The notes beneath the pieces were generated by a model, which was given only the letters and a program-made list of their open reading frames with translations, was not told the origin of the DNA and ran no database searches. From contig JADGRS010000001.1 in NCBI GenBank assembly GCA_017880705.1, positions 1-10,922 on the forward strand: a DNA stretch of 10,922 nucleotides. The letters run 5' to 3'. Positions 1-6,334 of this stretch are shown one piece after another. The first letter of the stretch is position 1. Each line of letters begins with the position of its first letter. The DNA is from Burkholderiales bacterium. Lineage in GTDB: Bacteria; Pseudomonadota; Gammaproteobacteria; Burkholderiales; Usitatibacteraceae. Made by a program: the position numbers and the translations under genes.

Positions 1-21
1 GTAGTCAACAAGTAACCCTAC

Positions 22-27
22 GGAGAG
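22..27 (+). promoter_or_regulatory. Shine-Dalgarno of the double-glycine peptide gene
   Basis: GGAGAG lies 4 nt before the ATG at 32 (6 nt counted from GGAG). It is a good purine-rich ribosome site and supports the 44-codon reading frame as a real gene. The promoter must lie upstream of the window. Confidence 0.6.
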
Positions 28-31
28 ACGA

Positions 32-166
32 ATGGAATACGCCAAGATCGAAAACGCGCAATTGGAAACCGCTGTGAACGAAGCCGCGAATGCCCAGCTT
101 CGTGAATTGAACGACCTTCAGCTCGCCTATGTCGGCGGCGGCACGATCGAATGGGTTCCCGGCTAG
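32..166 (+). CDS. Short double-glycine-leader peptide precursor (putative bacteriocin or signal peptide)
   Basis: A complete 44-residue frame (ATG to TAG) preceded by a ribosome site. Residues 25-37 read ELNDLQLAYVGGG. This is the classical leader cut by C39 peptidases: Leu at -12, Leu at -7, Val at -4, Gly-Gly at -2/-1, counting G37 as -1. Cleavage there would leave the core TIEWVPG (38-44), or GTIEWVPG if the cut is one residue earlier. The N-terminal part is acidic and amphipathic (MEYAKIENAQ...), as leaders often are. The gene converges on an exporter that carries just such a peptidase, with 21 nt between the stop codons, so it is probably that exporter's cargo. A seven-residue core is much shorter than class II microcins and has no Cys, so a signalling peptide is as likely as a toxin. 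The motif is seen directly; processing, export and function are inferred. Confidence 0.72.
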   Translation: MEYAKIENAQLETAVNEAANAQLRELNDLQLAYVGGGTIEWVPG

Positions 167-187
167 CCGATCGACGTGGCCAGTCGT

Positions 188-2275
188 TCAAGCAACTGGT
201 GATTCGAGATTCAGATTGAGTCGCTTGCCAGTAGAAATCACAGTCTCTTCGCGGTGACTGACGATCACGACTGATAGTGATCGCCCGGACAGCGAAGAGC
301 TGATGCGCCTTTCTAGTGCCAGGTCGATTTGGTCGAACGCTTCATCGAGGAAAAGGATTTGAGGCTTCCGGTATAGCGCCCGCGCGAGCAGCACGCGTTG
401 CTTCTGCCCGCCCGAAAGCGCCATGCCGAGGCTGCCGACGATGGTGTTGTACTGCATGGGCATGGCCATGATCTCTTCGTCGATCATGGCGGCCTTCGCG
501 CATTCACGCACAAGCGCGGGATCGTGCTCGGAATCGAAGAAGCTCACGTTGTCTTCGATGGTGCCGACGAAGAGCTGGTCGTCCTGCATCACGGCGCCGA
601 TGCGGGAGCGGTACTGGGCCGGATCCCAGTCGGTGAGGTTGCGGCCGTTCACGCGCACCTCGCCCTCGGTCGCAGGCAGGAGGCCGAGCAGCACCTTGAG
701 CAGCGTGGTCTTCCCGCAACCGGAAGGCCCGACGATGGCGATGGTCTCCCCAGGCGCGATCGTCAGATTCACCCCCCGGAACACGTATCCCTCGGGCCCG
801 TAGGCGAAGCCAAGATCCTTCGCTTCCACGGTGAGCGGGCCCGTCGCGACCTCGCCGGGCAGGGCGGGCTTGTGGGTCTCCGCCTCGGCGAGCGCGATGT
901 CGGCGATGCGCTCGGCGTGCAGGTCGAGCATGCGGAACTCGTTCCACTTGTCCACGAGGTTGATCACGCGCGTGACGAAGAGGAGCTGGAAGCCGATGAA
1001 CGCGTAGAGCATCCCCACCGTGAACTGGCCGTCCATCACGAGGAGGGCGGCGAGCCATACCACGATCACGTTCTCCAGCCCGAAGATGAGCGCGTTGGCT
1101 CCCCGCTGCAGGATCCCCACGTTCTGCACGCGCACGCCCGCGTTGGTCTGGTCCACCACGAGGTTCTGGTAGGCCGAGCGGCGCTCCGACTCGCGCAGGT
1201 TCAGCTTGATCGCCATCATCCCGCGCACCGTCTCGATGAAGTGCGTCCCGGAGCGCGCCTCGTGGGCGATCTGCTCGTCGGTCGCGTAGCGCTGCGGGTA
1301 GTAGAACACCCAGCGCGCGACAGCGTAGAGAAGCGTCGCGGTCACCACGACGCCGGTGAGCATCACGCTGTAGAAGGCCATCACGACGATCGTGAGGATC
1401 ACCATCAAGCCATCGACGGCGGTCTCCACGAACGTCGCCGTGAGCGTGCGCTGGATCGCGTCCACGCTCCTGAACTTCGAGACGATGTCGCCGATGTTCC
1501 TCTTCTCGAACCACGCGAGCGGCAGCCTCAGCATGTGGTTGAAGAGCGTGGTGAGGAGCTTGAGATTGATGTTGGTGCTGAGATAGACGCCCACCCACGC
1601 GCGCACCGCCGTGACCATGACCTGGATCACCACCAGGGTGCAGAAGGCGACGCCCAGCACTGTGAGCAGATCGCGGTCGCGTCCCACCACCACGCGGTCC
1701 ACGGTGAGTTGAAGGAAGAAAGGCATCGCGATCGCGAACACTTCGAGCGCAAGGGACAGGACCAGGATCTGCGCGATCGTCCCCTTGAGCCCGGAGGCCA
1801 CGGCCAGGAGCTGCCATGACTTGATCTTCTCGCGCTCGTCCTTCTTCTGGAAGCCCGTGGTCGGCGTGAACTCCATCGCGACGCCGGTGAAATGCCGCGA
1901 GGACTCTTCGAGCGTGAGGACCCTCTTGCCGCGCGCGGGGTCGTGCACCGTGATCTTGCGGCCCGCAACCTTCGTGAGCACCACGAAATGATTCATGTCC
2001 CAGTGAAGGATTGCGGGGAGGCGCAACTTGCCGAGCGACTCGAGCGGCACCTGCACGCCGCGCGCCGTCATGCCCATGGTCTCCGCGATCTGCGCCACGT
2101 TCTTGAGCGTGATGCCCTTCAGCGAGGGCGACAGACGCACGCGCATCGCCGAGAGATCCGTGCGGTGCCCGTAGAACGACGCCACCATCGCGAGGCAGGC
2201 GATGCCGCACTCGGGCGCCTCGCTCTGGAGGATCACGGGAACGCGCGGGGAGAGGAGCTCGGAGATGAGGCCCAT
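188..2275 (-). CDS. Peptidase-containing ABC exporter (C39 domain, CvaB/RaxB type)
   Basis: A 695-residue inner-membrane exporter that removes double-glycine leaders and exports the mature peptide using ATP. The N-terminal C39 peptidase (about 1-135) has its full catalytic set: Gln17 and Cys23 in QSEAPECG, His96 in NHFVVL, Asp112 in VHDPA. The membrane domain spans roughly 155-440. The nucleotide-binding domain (about 480-695) has Walker A GPSGCGKTT (516-524), Q-loop Gln564, signature LSGGQ (620-624), Walker B ILFLDE with catalytic Glu645, and His674. The stretch after Walker B is EAFDQID rather than the common EATSxLD, a modest deviation in the D-loop. Its ATG directly abuts the stop of the upstream fusion-protein gene (TAGATG), so translation is probably coupled. 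Length and domain order are normal for the family. Members include CvaB and RaxB, but I cannot assign a specific symbol. Confidence 0.95.
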   Translation of the reverse strand: MGLISELLSPRVPVILQSEAPECGIACLAMVASFYGHRTDLSAMRVRLSPSLKGITLKNVAQIAETMGMTARGVQVPLESLGKLRLPAILHWDMNHFVVLTKVAGRKITVHDPARGKRVLTLEESSRHFTGVAMEFTPTTGFQKKDEREKIKSWQLLAVASGLKGTIAQILVLSLALEVFAIAMPFFLQLTVDRVVVGRDRDLLTVLGVAFCTLVVIQVMVTAVRAWVGVYLSTNINLKLLTTLFNHMLRLPLAWFEKRNIGDIVSKFRSVDAIQRTLTATFVETAVDGLMVILTIVVMAFYSVMLTGVVVTATLLYAVARWVFYYPQRYATDEQIAHEARSGTHFIETVRGMMAIKLNLRESERRSAYQNLVVDQTNAGVRVQNVGILQRGANALIFGLENVIVVWLAALLVMDGQFTVGMLYAFIGFQLLFVTRVINLVDKWNEFRMLDLHAERIADIALAEAETHKPALPGEVATGPLTVEAKDLGFAYGPEGYVFRGVNLTIAPGETIAIVGPSGCGKTTLLKVLLGLLPATEGEVRVNGRNLTDWDPAQYRSRIGAVMQDDQLFVGTIEDNVSFFDSEHDPALVRECAKAAMIDEEIMAMPMQYNTIVGSLGMALSGGQKQRVLLARALYRKPQILFLDEAFDQIDLALERRISSSLSGRSLSVVIVSHREETVISTGKRLNLNLESPVA

Positions 2276-3523
2276 CTAGAAGCGCCCCTTCAATTGCAGC
2301 AAGGGCTCGAAGATCCACTCGATGATCGTGCGCTTCTCGAGCAACAGGTCGCCGTTCACGAGCATCCCGGGACGCAACGCGAAATCCTGGCCGAGTGCGG
2401 TCACGTTCTGGCGGTCGAGCTTCACGTCGACGCGGTACACGGGCTCTTTCGCCGAAAGCGGCCCGATGCGCTCATTCTGCGTCCACACGTTGCGGCCGAT
2501 GTCGGTGATGACGCCGCGATACTGGCCGAAGCGCTCATACGGAAACGCTTCGTAGCGCAGCACGACCTCCTGGCCCGGCTTCACGAAGCCGATGGCGCGC
2601 GTAGGCACGAGGAGCTCGACGTGCATGCCGCTTCCCTTGGGGAGCACCGTCGCGAGCGTGGAGTCCGCGGCGATCGATGCGCCCTTGTTGACCGCGATGT
2701 TGGTGACGACGCCCGCCATCGGCGCGCGGATCACGGTCTCGCGCTTCGACTCGTTCTGGGCCATGCCTTCCTGCAGCTCACTGATCTGGCGCGCCACGCC
2801 CTCGATCTGCGCACGCGAGCGCAGCTCGATCGAGGGCTCCTCCATCTTCGCGGCTCCAAGGTCGCGCTCCAGCTGGGTACGCTGGCGTCGCAATGCCTCG
2901 AGCTTGATCTCCTGGTCGGTCTGCTCGTCCACCTTCTGCTTGATCATCGCCTCGGAGACGAAGCTCTGGCCGGCGAGGGCGCGGAAGCGATCGGCCTGAT
3001 CGCGCGCGCTCTTGATGCGCACTTCCTGCAGCTTCATCTCGCGGTCGAGTTGCGCGAGCTCGTTCTCGAGGTCGTGCACGCGCCGGCGCAGCTGCCCCAC
3101 CTGTTGAGTCCCGAGCTCGCGCCACTGCGCCTGCTCCTTCTCGAGGATCACGCGACGGTTGCGCATCTCGGCCGCGACGGCCTCGCTGGTGGAGGCGCCA
3201 ACCCCCGTGGAGCGATCGAGCGAGATCCGCGCCATCTCGTCGCCGGCCTTCACCTCGTCGCCTTCCTTGATGAGGAGGTCGGTGATGCGGCCCGAATCGG
3301 GAATGAGCACGCGGGCGGCTCCGGTATCGAGCGCGAGATAGCCCTCGACGCGTTCGCGGCGCGTGTATTGGCCCCACACGGTGACCGCGATCAGGAGGAA
3401 TGCGATGCCCGCGGCGAGGAGCGTGAAGACCCAGCCTGGCACGGGACGGGCGATGGTGGCCTCGCCGAGAAACTTCTCGCGCTGGGCGTCGATCGCCTCT
3501 TGTCGGAATAGTTGGCGGGACAT
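2276..3523 (-). CDS. HlyD/CvaA-type periplasmic adaptor (membrane fusion protein)
   Basis: A 415-residue adaptor linking the ABC exporter to an outer-membrane channel. The N-terminus (MSRQLFRQEAIDAQREKFLG) is the typical opening of CvaA/RaxA-like proteins. One membrane helix lies at about 31-50. The first lipoyl half is at about 68-103 (IPDSGRITDLLIKEGDEVKAG). A long charged helical hairpin follows at about 112-262, and the second lipoyl half is at about 266-293 (RAPMAGVVTNIAVNKG). The beta-barrel and C-terminal part include RPGMLVNGDLLLEKR. The frame stays open upstream to 3688, but that extension overlaps nhaA on the other strand and looks like no family member, so the ATG at 3523 was chosen. 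No Shine-Dalgarno precedes it. It is the first gene of a two-gene operon with the peptidase exporter; a TolC-like partner is absent and presumably encoded elsewhere. Confidence 0.9.
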   Translation of the reverse strand: MSRQLFRQEAIDAQREKFLGEATIARPVPGWVFTLLAAGIAFLLIAVTVWGQYTRRERVEGYLALDTGAARVLIPDSGRITDLLIKEGDEVKAGDEMARISLDRSTGVGASTSEAVAAEMRNRRVILEKEQAQWRELGTQQVGQLRRRVHDLENELAQLDREMKLQEVRIKSARDQADRFRALAGQSFVSEAMIKQKVDEQTDQEIKLEALRRQRTQLERDLGAAKMEEPSIELRSRAQIEGVARQISELQEGMAQNESKRETVIRAPMAGVVTNIAVNKGASIAADSTLATVLPKGSGMHVELLVPTRAIGFVKPGQEVVLRYEAFPYERFGQYRGVITDIGRNVWTQNERIGPLSAKEPVYRVDVKLDRQNVTALGQDFALRPGMLVNGDLLLEKRTIIEWIFEPLLQLKGRF

Positions 3524-3587
3524 GGGTCGCTGCGATTGTAAATCAGTGGCACCGCCAGATGCGCGCCCGGCCCCATAATCTCGTCGG
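3524..3587. promoter_or_regulatory. Divergent promoter region between the hlyD-like gene and nhaA
   Basis: Sixty-four bases separate two divergent start codons, so both promoters should lie here or within the flanking genes. On the minus strand TACAAT (3540-3535) ends 11 nt before the hlyD-like ATG. On the plus strand CATAAT (3574-3579) ends 8 nt before the nhaA ATG. Each matches the -10 consensus at five of six positions, but neither has a convincing -35 at 16-18 nt. Neither gene has a Shine-Dalgarno, so both transcripts may be almost leaderless. No operator-like palindrome was seen. Confidence 0.35.
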
Positions 3588-4949
3588 ATGAGCGAGAAAA
3601 AGTATCCTCTGGAGGCGCTCTTCGGCCGCATCCTGTCGCCGCTCGAGCAGTTCCTGCGGCAGACGGCCGCGGGCGGCATCGTCCTCATCGCGGCTGCCGC
3701 CTCCGCGCTCGTCGCCGCGACATGGCTCGGCGATGCGACCGTCCATCACGCGTGGGAACAGCGCTTCGCTCTTTCGGCCGGCGGCCGCTTCAACCTCGAT
3801 CTCACGCTGCATCACTGGGTGAACGACGCCCTGATGGCGCTCTTCTTCCTCCTCGTGGGTCTAGAGCTCAAGCGCGAGATCCTCGTGGGCGAGCTCGCTT
3901 CGCTCAAGGATGCGGCGCTTCCGGTGTTCGCCGCCGCGGGCGGCATGGTCGTTCCGGCGCTCCTCTACGCGGCCTTCAACCACGGCGCCGCCGGCGCGGC
4001 CGGGTGGGGCATCGCCACGGCGACGGACATCGCATTCGCGATCGGCATCCTCGTGATGCTCTCGGGCCGCATCCCGCGGAACCTCGTGATCTTCGTCACC
4101 GCGCTCGCGATCGCCGACGACCTCGGCGCCGTGGTCCTCATCGCCATCTTCTACACCGCGCAAATCGACATGCGGTGGATCCGCGCGGCGGGCGCGCTCT
4201 TCGTGCTGCTCCTCGCCTTCAATCGCGGCGGGATGCGCCATCCCCTGCCGTATGCGTTTGTCGGGATCCTCCTCTGGTATGCGCTGCTGCGCTCGGGAGT
4301 GCACGCGTCGATCGCGGGAGTTCTCCTCGCGATCACGATTCCGGCGCGTCCCGCCTTCACGCCTGCGCAGTTCGAGCGCCGGCTGGACGAGCTCCAGGCG
4401 GAGTTCCGCGCCGATCGCAAGGATCTCGAAACCCCGGACGATCCCTTGCGCAACCACCGCATGGCCGAGATCGCCGAGGCAGTCGAGCGCGCCGCGGGTG
4501 AGGTGCAGAGCCCCCTGCAACGCATCGAGCACGCGCTCGCGCCATGGGTCGCTTTTCTCGTGATCCCGATCTTCGCGATCGCCAATGCAGGAGTGGACCT
4601 GAAGGCGGTGCAGTGGTCCGAAGCGCTGTCGGAGAGCGTGACGCTCGGCGTCATTGCCGGCCTGGCGATCGGCAAGTTCGCGGGCGTGAGCCTCTTCAGC
4701 TGGATCGCGATCCGCCTGGGGCTGGCGAGATTGCCGAACGGCGTCGCGTGGCCCCAGCTGCTCGGCGCGGCGTGGCTCGCCGGCATCGGCTTCACGATGT
4801 CGCTCTTCATCGCCGAGCTCGCGTTCAACGACCGCGCCATGGTCGAAGAGGCAAAGCTCGGCATCCTCGTGGGCTCCTTCCTCTCGGCCGTCATCGGCCT
4901 GGCCTGGCTCTATTTCTCGGCGAGGCCCCGGGCCGAAGGAGAGGCGTAG
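3588..4949 (+). CDS. nhaA: Na+/H+ antiporter NhaA
   Basis: A 453-residue inner-membrane antiporter that expels Na+ (or Li+) in exchange for protons, serving salt and alkaline-pH homeostasis. Family signatures are clear: LFFLLVGLELKREI at about 85-98, TATDIAFAIGIL with Asp147 (equivalent to E. coli Asp133), and AIADDLGAV with the adjacent Asp177-Asp178 pair that binds the ion (E. coli Asp163/164). Lys363 in AIGKFAGV corresponds to E. coli Lys300. About a dozen hydrophobic segments are visible. Compared with the roughly 390-residue E. coli protein it has a charged insertion at about 255-312, seen in the longer NhaA versions of many bacteria. It appears to be a single-gene unit: it is divergent from the export operon, and the ars operon downstream has its own promoter. 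No Shine-Dalgarno precedes the ATG. The start is supported by the family-like N-terminus. Confidence 0.95.
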   Translation: MSEKKYPLEALFGRILSPLEQFLRQTAAGGIVLIAAAASALVAATWLGDATVHHAWEQRFALSAGGRFNLDLTLHHWVNDALMALFFLLVGLELKREILVGELASLKDAALPVFAAAGGMVVPALLYAAFNHGAAGAAGWGIATATDIAFAIGILVMLSGRIPRNLVIFVTALAIADDLGAVVLIAIFYTAQIDMRWIRAAGALFVLLLAFNRGGMRHPLPYAFVGILLWYALLRSGVHASIAGVLLAITIPARPAFTPAQFERRLDELQAEFRADRKDLETPDDPLRNHRMAEIAEAVERAAGEVQSPLQRIEHALAPWVAFLVIPIFAIANAGVDLKAVQWSEALSESVTLGVIAGLAIGKFAGVSLFSWIAIRLGLARLPNGVAWPQLLGAAWLAGIGFTMSLFIAELAFNDRAMVEEAKLGILVGSFLSAVIGLAWLYFSARPRAEGEA

Positions 4950-4955
4950 GGGAGC

Positions 4956-4988
4956 TTGCAAGATTCGATAATTCGAGTATTATCGAAT
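4956..4988 (+). promoter_or_regulatory. arsR promoter and ArsR operator (perfect inverted repeat)
   Basis: ATTCGATAAT (4963-4972) and ATTATCGAAT (4979-4988) form a perfect 10-bp inverted repeat with a 6-nt centre, ending 1 nt before the arsR GTG. A promoter fits across it: TTGCAA (4956-4961), a 16-nt spacer, then TATTAT (4978-4983) inside the right arm. Transcription would begin at about 4989-4991, on the start codon. A dimeric ArsR bound here would cover the -10 and block polymerase, so autoregulation is expected. A second -10-like hexamer, GATAAT (4967-4972), sits in the left arm but lacks a good -35. There is no T-run, so it is not an nhaA terminator. Confidence 0.7.
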
Positions 4989-4989
4989 T

Positions 4990-5370
4990 GTGAACAGCCG
5001 CACCGCCATCGCTTCGCTCGCCGCGCTCGCCCAGGAGTCGCGGCTTGCCATCTACCGTTTGCTGGTCGAGGCCGGGCCGACGGGCTTGTCGGTGAGCGAG
5101 ATCGGCGCCTCGCTCCATGTGTCGCCGGCGACGCTCTCGTTCCATCTCAAAGAGCTTACCCACGCGGGCCTCATCGCCGCGCGCCAGGAAGGGCGCTACA
5201 TCTTCTACTCCGCGAATTTCGCGCGAATGAACGCACTGATGAGCTATCTCGGCGAGAACTGCTGCGCCCGGGACGGCATGGATTGCGCCCCCGGATGCGC
5301 GCCGCGGGCCAAGTCCTCGTGCGCGCCCACCCAATCCCGCCGCGCTCGCCGCGGCACCCTGAAGGCCTGA
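4990..5370 (+). CDS. arsR: ArsR-family arsenite-responsive repressor
   Basis: A 126-residue SmtB/ArsR winged-helix repressor that should sit on the inverted repeat just upstream and release it when As(III) binds, turning on the operon. The core is typical: LAALAQESRLAIYRLL at about 10-25, a helix-turn-helix with recognition helix SPATLSFHLKEL at about 45-56, and a beta wing at about 60-75. The usual ELCVC-type arsenic site of the DNA-binding helix is missing. Instead five cysteines cluster near the C-terminus (Cys91, 92, 99, 103, 111), starting with NCC. This resembles the C-terminal site described for the Acidithiobacillus ferrooxidans ArsR. The start is GTG at 4990; no upstream alternative fits because the operator ends at 4988. 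There is no Shine-Dalgarno, so initiation is probably leaderless. It is followed 16 nt later by arsI. Confidence 0.9.
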   Translation: MNSRTAIASLAALAQESRLAIYRLLVEAGPTGLSVSEIGASLHVSPATLSFHLKELTHAGLIAARQEGRYIFYSANFARMNALMSYLGENCCARDGMDCAPGCAPRAKSSCAPTQSRRARRGTLKA

Positions 5371-5373
5371 CCC

Positions 5374-5379
5374 AAGGAG
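5374..5379 (+). promoter_or_regulatory. Strong Shine-Dalgarno of arsI
   Basis: AAGGAG lies 7 nt before the arsI ATG at 5387. It contrasts with the absent ribosome site of arsR, the first gene of the unit, and sets the arsI start. Confidence 0.7.
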
Positions 5380-5386
5380 CAAACCA

Positions 5387-5839
5387 ATGAAGAGATTCCA
5401 TGTGCACGTGGCCGTGCCCGATCTGCAGAAGAGCATCGGCTTCTATTCGACGATGTTCGGGGCGCAGCCGACGGTGGTGAAGGACGACTACGCGAAATGG
5501 ATGCTGGAGGATCCGCGCGTCAACTTCGCGATCTCCCAGCGCGGTGGCGCGGCCGGCGTGAACCACCTCGGATTCCAGGTGGACGAAGCCTCGGAGCTCG
5601 AGGACATCCACACGCGCCTGCAGGCCGCGGACGCAGGCGTGATGGAAGAGAAGAACGTCTCGTGCTGCTACGCCAAGTCGGACAAGTACTGGGTGACCGA
5701 TCCGTCAGGCATCGCCTGGGAATCGTTCCACAGCCTTGGCAGCGTTCCGTTCTACGACGGCGAAGCGAAAGCGGCGCCGAAGGCGGCATGCTGCGCCCCG
5801 GGCGTGAAGGAGCCCGCGCGAGCCGCCTGCTGCGGATGA
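5387..5839 (+). CDS. arsI: ArsI/CadI-type VOC-fold metalloenzyme, putative C-As lyase
   Basis: A 150-residue protein of the vicinal-oxygen-chelate fold (glyoxalase/dioxygenase family). ArsI enzymes use Fe(II) and oxygen to break the C-As bond of trivalent organoarsenicals such as methylarsenite. Two beta-alpha-beta-beta-beta modules are visible (about 1-50 and 55-120). Likely metal ligands are His5 or His7, His60 in GVNHLGF, and Glu112 in GIAWESF. The vicinal pair Cys93-Cys94 in VSCCYAKSDKYW matches the substrate-binding cysteine pair of ArsI. The C-terminal tail carries two more pairs, Cys135-136 and Cys148-149, in near-repeated AACC contexts; such Cys-rich tails may bind thiophilic metals. 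The same family includes CadI (cadmium-induced), so the substrate is not certain, but its place between arsR and arsC favours arsenic. A strong ribosome site precedes it and arsC begins 3 nt after its stop. Confidence 0.85.
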   Translation: MKRFHVHVAVPDLQKSIGFYSTMFGAQPTVVKDDYAKWMLEDPRVNFAISQRGGAAGVNHLGFQVDEASELEDIHTRLQAADAGVMEEKNVSCCYAKSDKYWVTDPSGIAWESFHSLGSVPFYDGEAKAAPKAACCAPGVKEPARAACCG

Positions 5840-5842
5840 TCC

Positions 5843-6334
5843 ATGGAAAAGGTCTACAACGTCCTTTTCCTGTGCACGGGCAATTCGGCGCGATCGATCA
5901 TGGCCGAGGTGATGCTGAATCACTTCGGCCGCGGCCGATTCAAGGCGTACTCGGCGGGGAGCCGTCCTGGAGGGTCGGTGAACCCGCTAAGCCTCGAGAC
6001 GCTGGAGAGCCTCGGCCTGCCCACGGCGGGCTTGCGCAGCAAAAGCTGGGATGAATTCGCGGCGCCGGGCTCTCCCTTGCTCGACTTCATCATCACCGTT
6101 TGCGACAACGCGGCAAGTGAAGTGTGCCCGGTATGGCCCGGCAAACCGACGACCGCTCATTGGGGCGTCGCCGATCCCGCGGCGGTCGAAGGGAGCGATC
6201 TGCAAAGGCGCGCCGCCTTCCGCGATGCGGCCGTGGTCCTGCGCCGTCGCATCGACCTTTTCTTGAGCCTGCCGTTGGAGAAGCTCGACGCGTTGTCGCT
6301 TCGAACGAGGCTTCGCGACATCGGCAAGAAGTGA
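5843..6334 (+). CDS. arsC: Arsenate reductase, LMW-phosphatase type
   Basis: A 163-residue cytoplasmic enzyme reducing As(V) to As(III) so that the efflux pump can expel it. The fold is that of low-molecular-weight tyrosine phosphatases. The P-loop CTGNSARS (11-18) has nucleophile Cys11 and Arg17, and Asp111 in GVADP is the likely general acid. Cys87 and Cys95 in VCDNAASEVCPVWPG are candidates for the redox relay. In the S. aureus pI258 enzyme the two relay cysteines are seven residues apart; here they are eight apart, so whether thioredoxin or another thiol donor regenerates it cannot be told. The start at 5843 lies 3 nt after the arsI stop with no clear ribosome site, implying translational coupling. 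The 3' end overlaps the acr3 start by 4 nt (GTGA). Confidence 0.93.
   Translation: MEKVYNVLFLCTGNSARSIMAEVMLNHFGRGRFKAYSAGSRPGGSVNPLSLETLESLGLPTAGLRSKSWDEFAAPGSPLLDFIITVCDNAASEVCPVWPGKPTTAHWGVADPAAVEGSDLQRRAAFRDAAVVLRRRIDLFLSLPLEKLDALSLRTRLRDIGKK

Noticed and set aside
180..199. Possible bidirectional terminator between the peptide gene and the exporter
   Set aside because: CCAGT and ACTGG can pair over only five bases, there is no T-run on either strand, and half of it is exporter coding sequence.
398..3511. Long plus-strand open frames opposite the exporter operon
   Set aside because: They are His/Arg/Asp/Glu-rich low-complexity translations antisense to well-supported genes, a common artefact of high GC, with no recognisable domains.
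3524..3688. Longer N-terminus of the HlyD-like protein starting at 3688
   Set aside because: The extra 55 residues overlap the start of nhaA on the other strand and do not resemble the family, whereas the ATG at 3523 gives the typical CvaA-like N-terminus.
4963..4988. Inverted repeat as transcription terminator of nhaA
   Set aside because: The arms are AT-rich and not followed by a T-run. Position and the embedded promoter hexamers favour an ArsR operator.
6124..6330. Longer N-terminus of the ACR3 permease
   Set aside because: This stretch lies entirely inside arsC, is arginine-rich and not membrane-like. GTG at 6331 gives the normal length and a 4-nt overlap with arsC.
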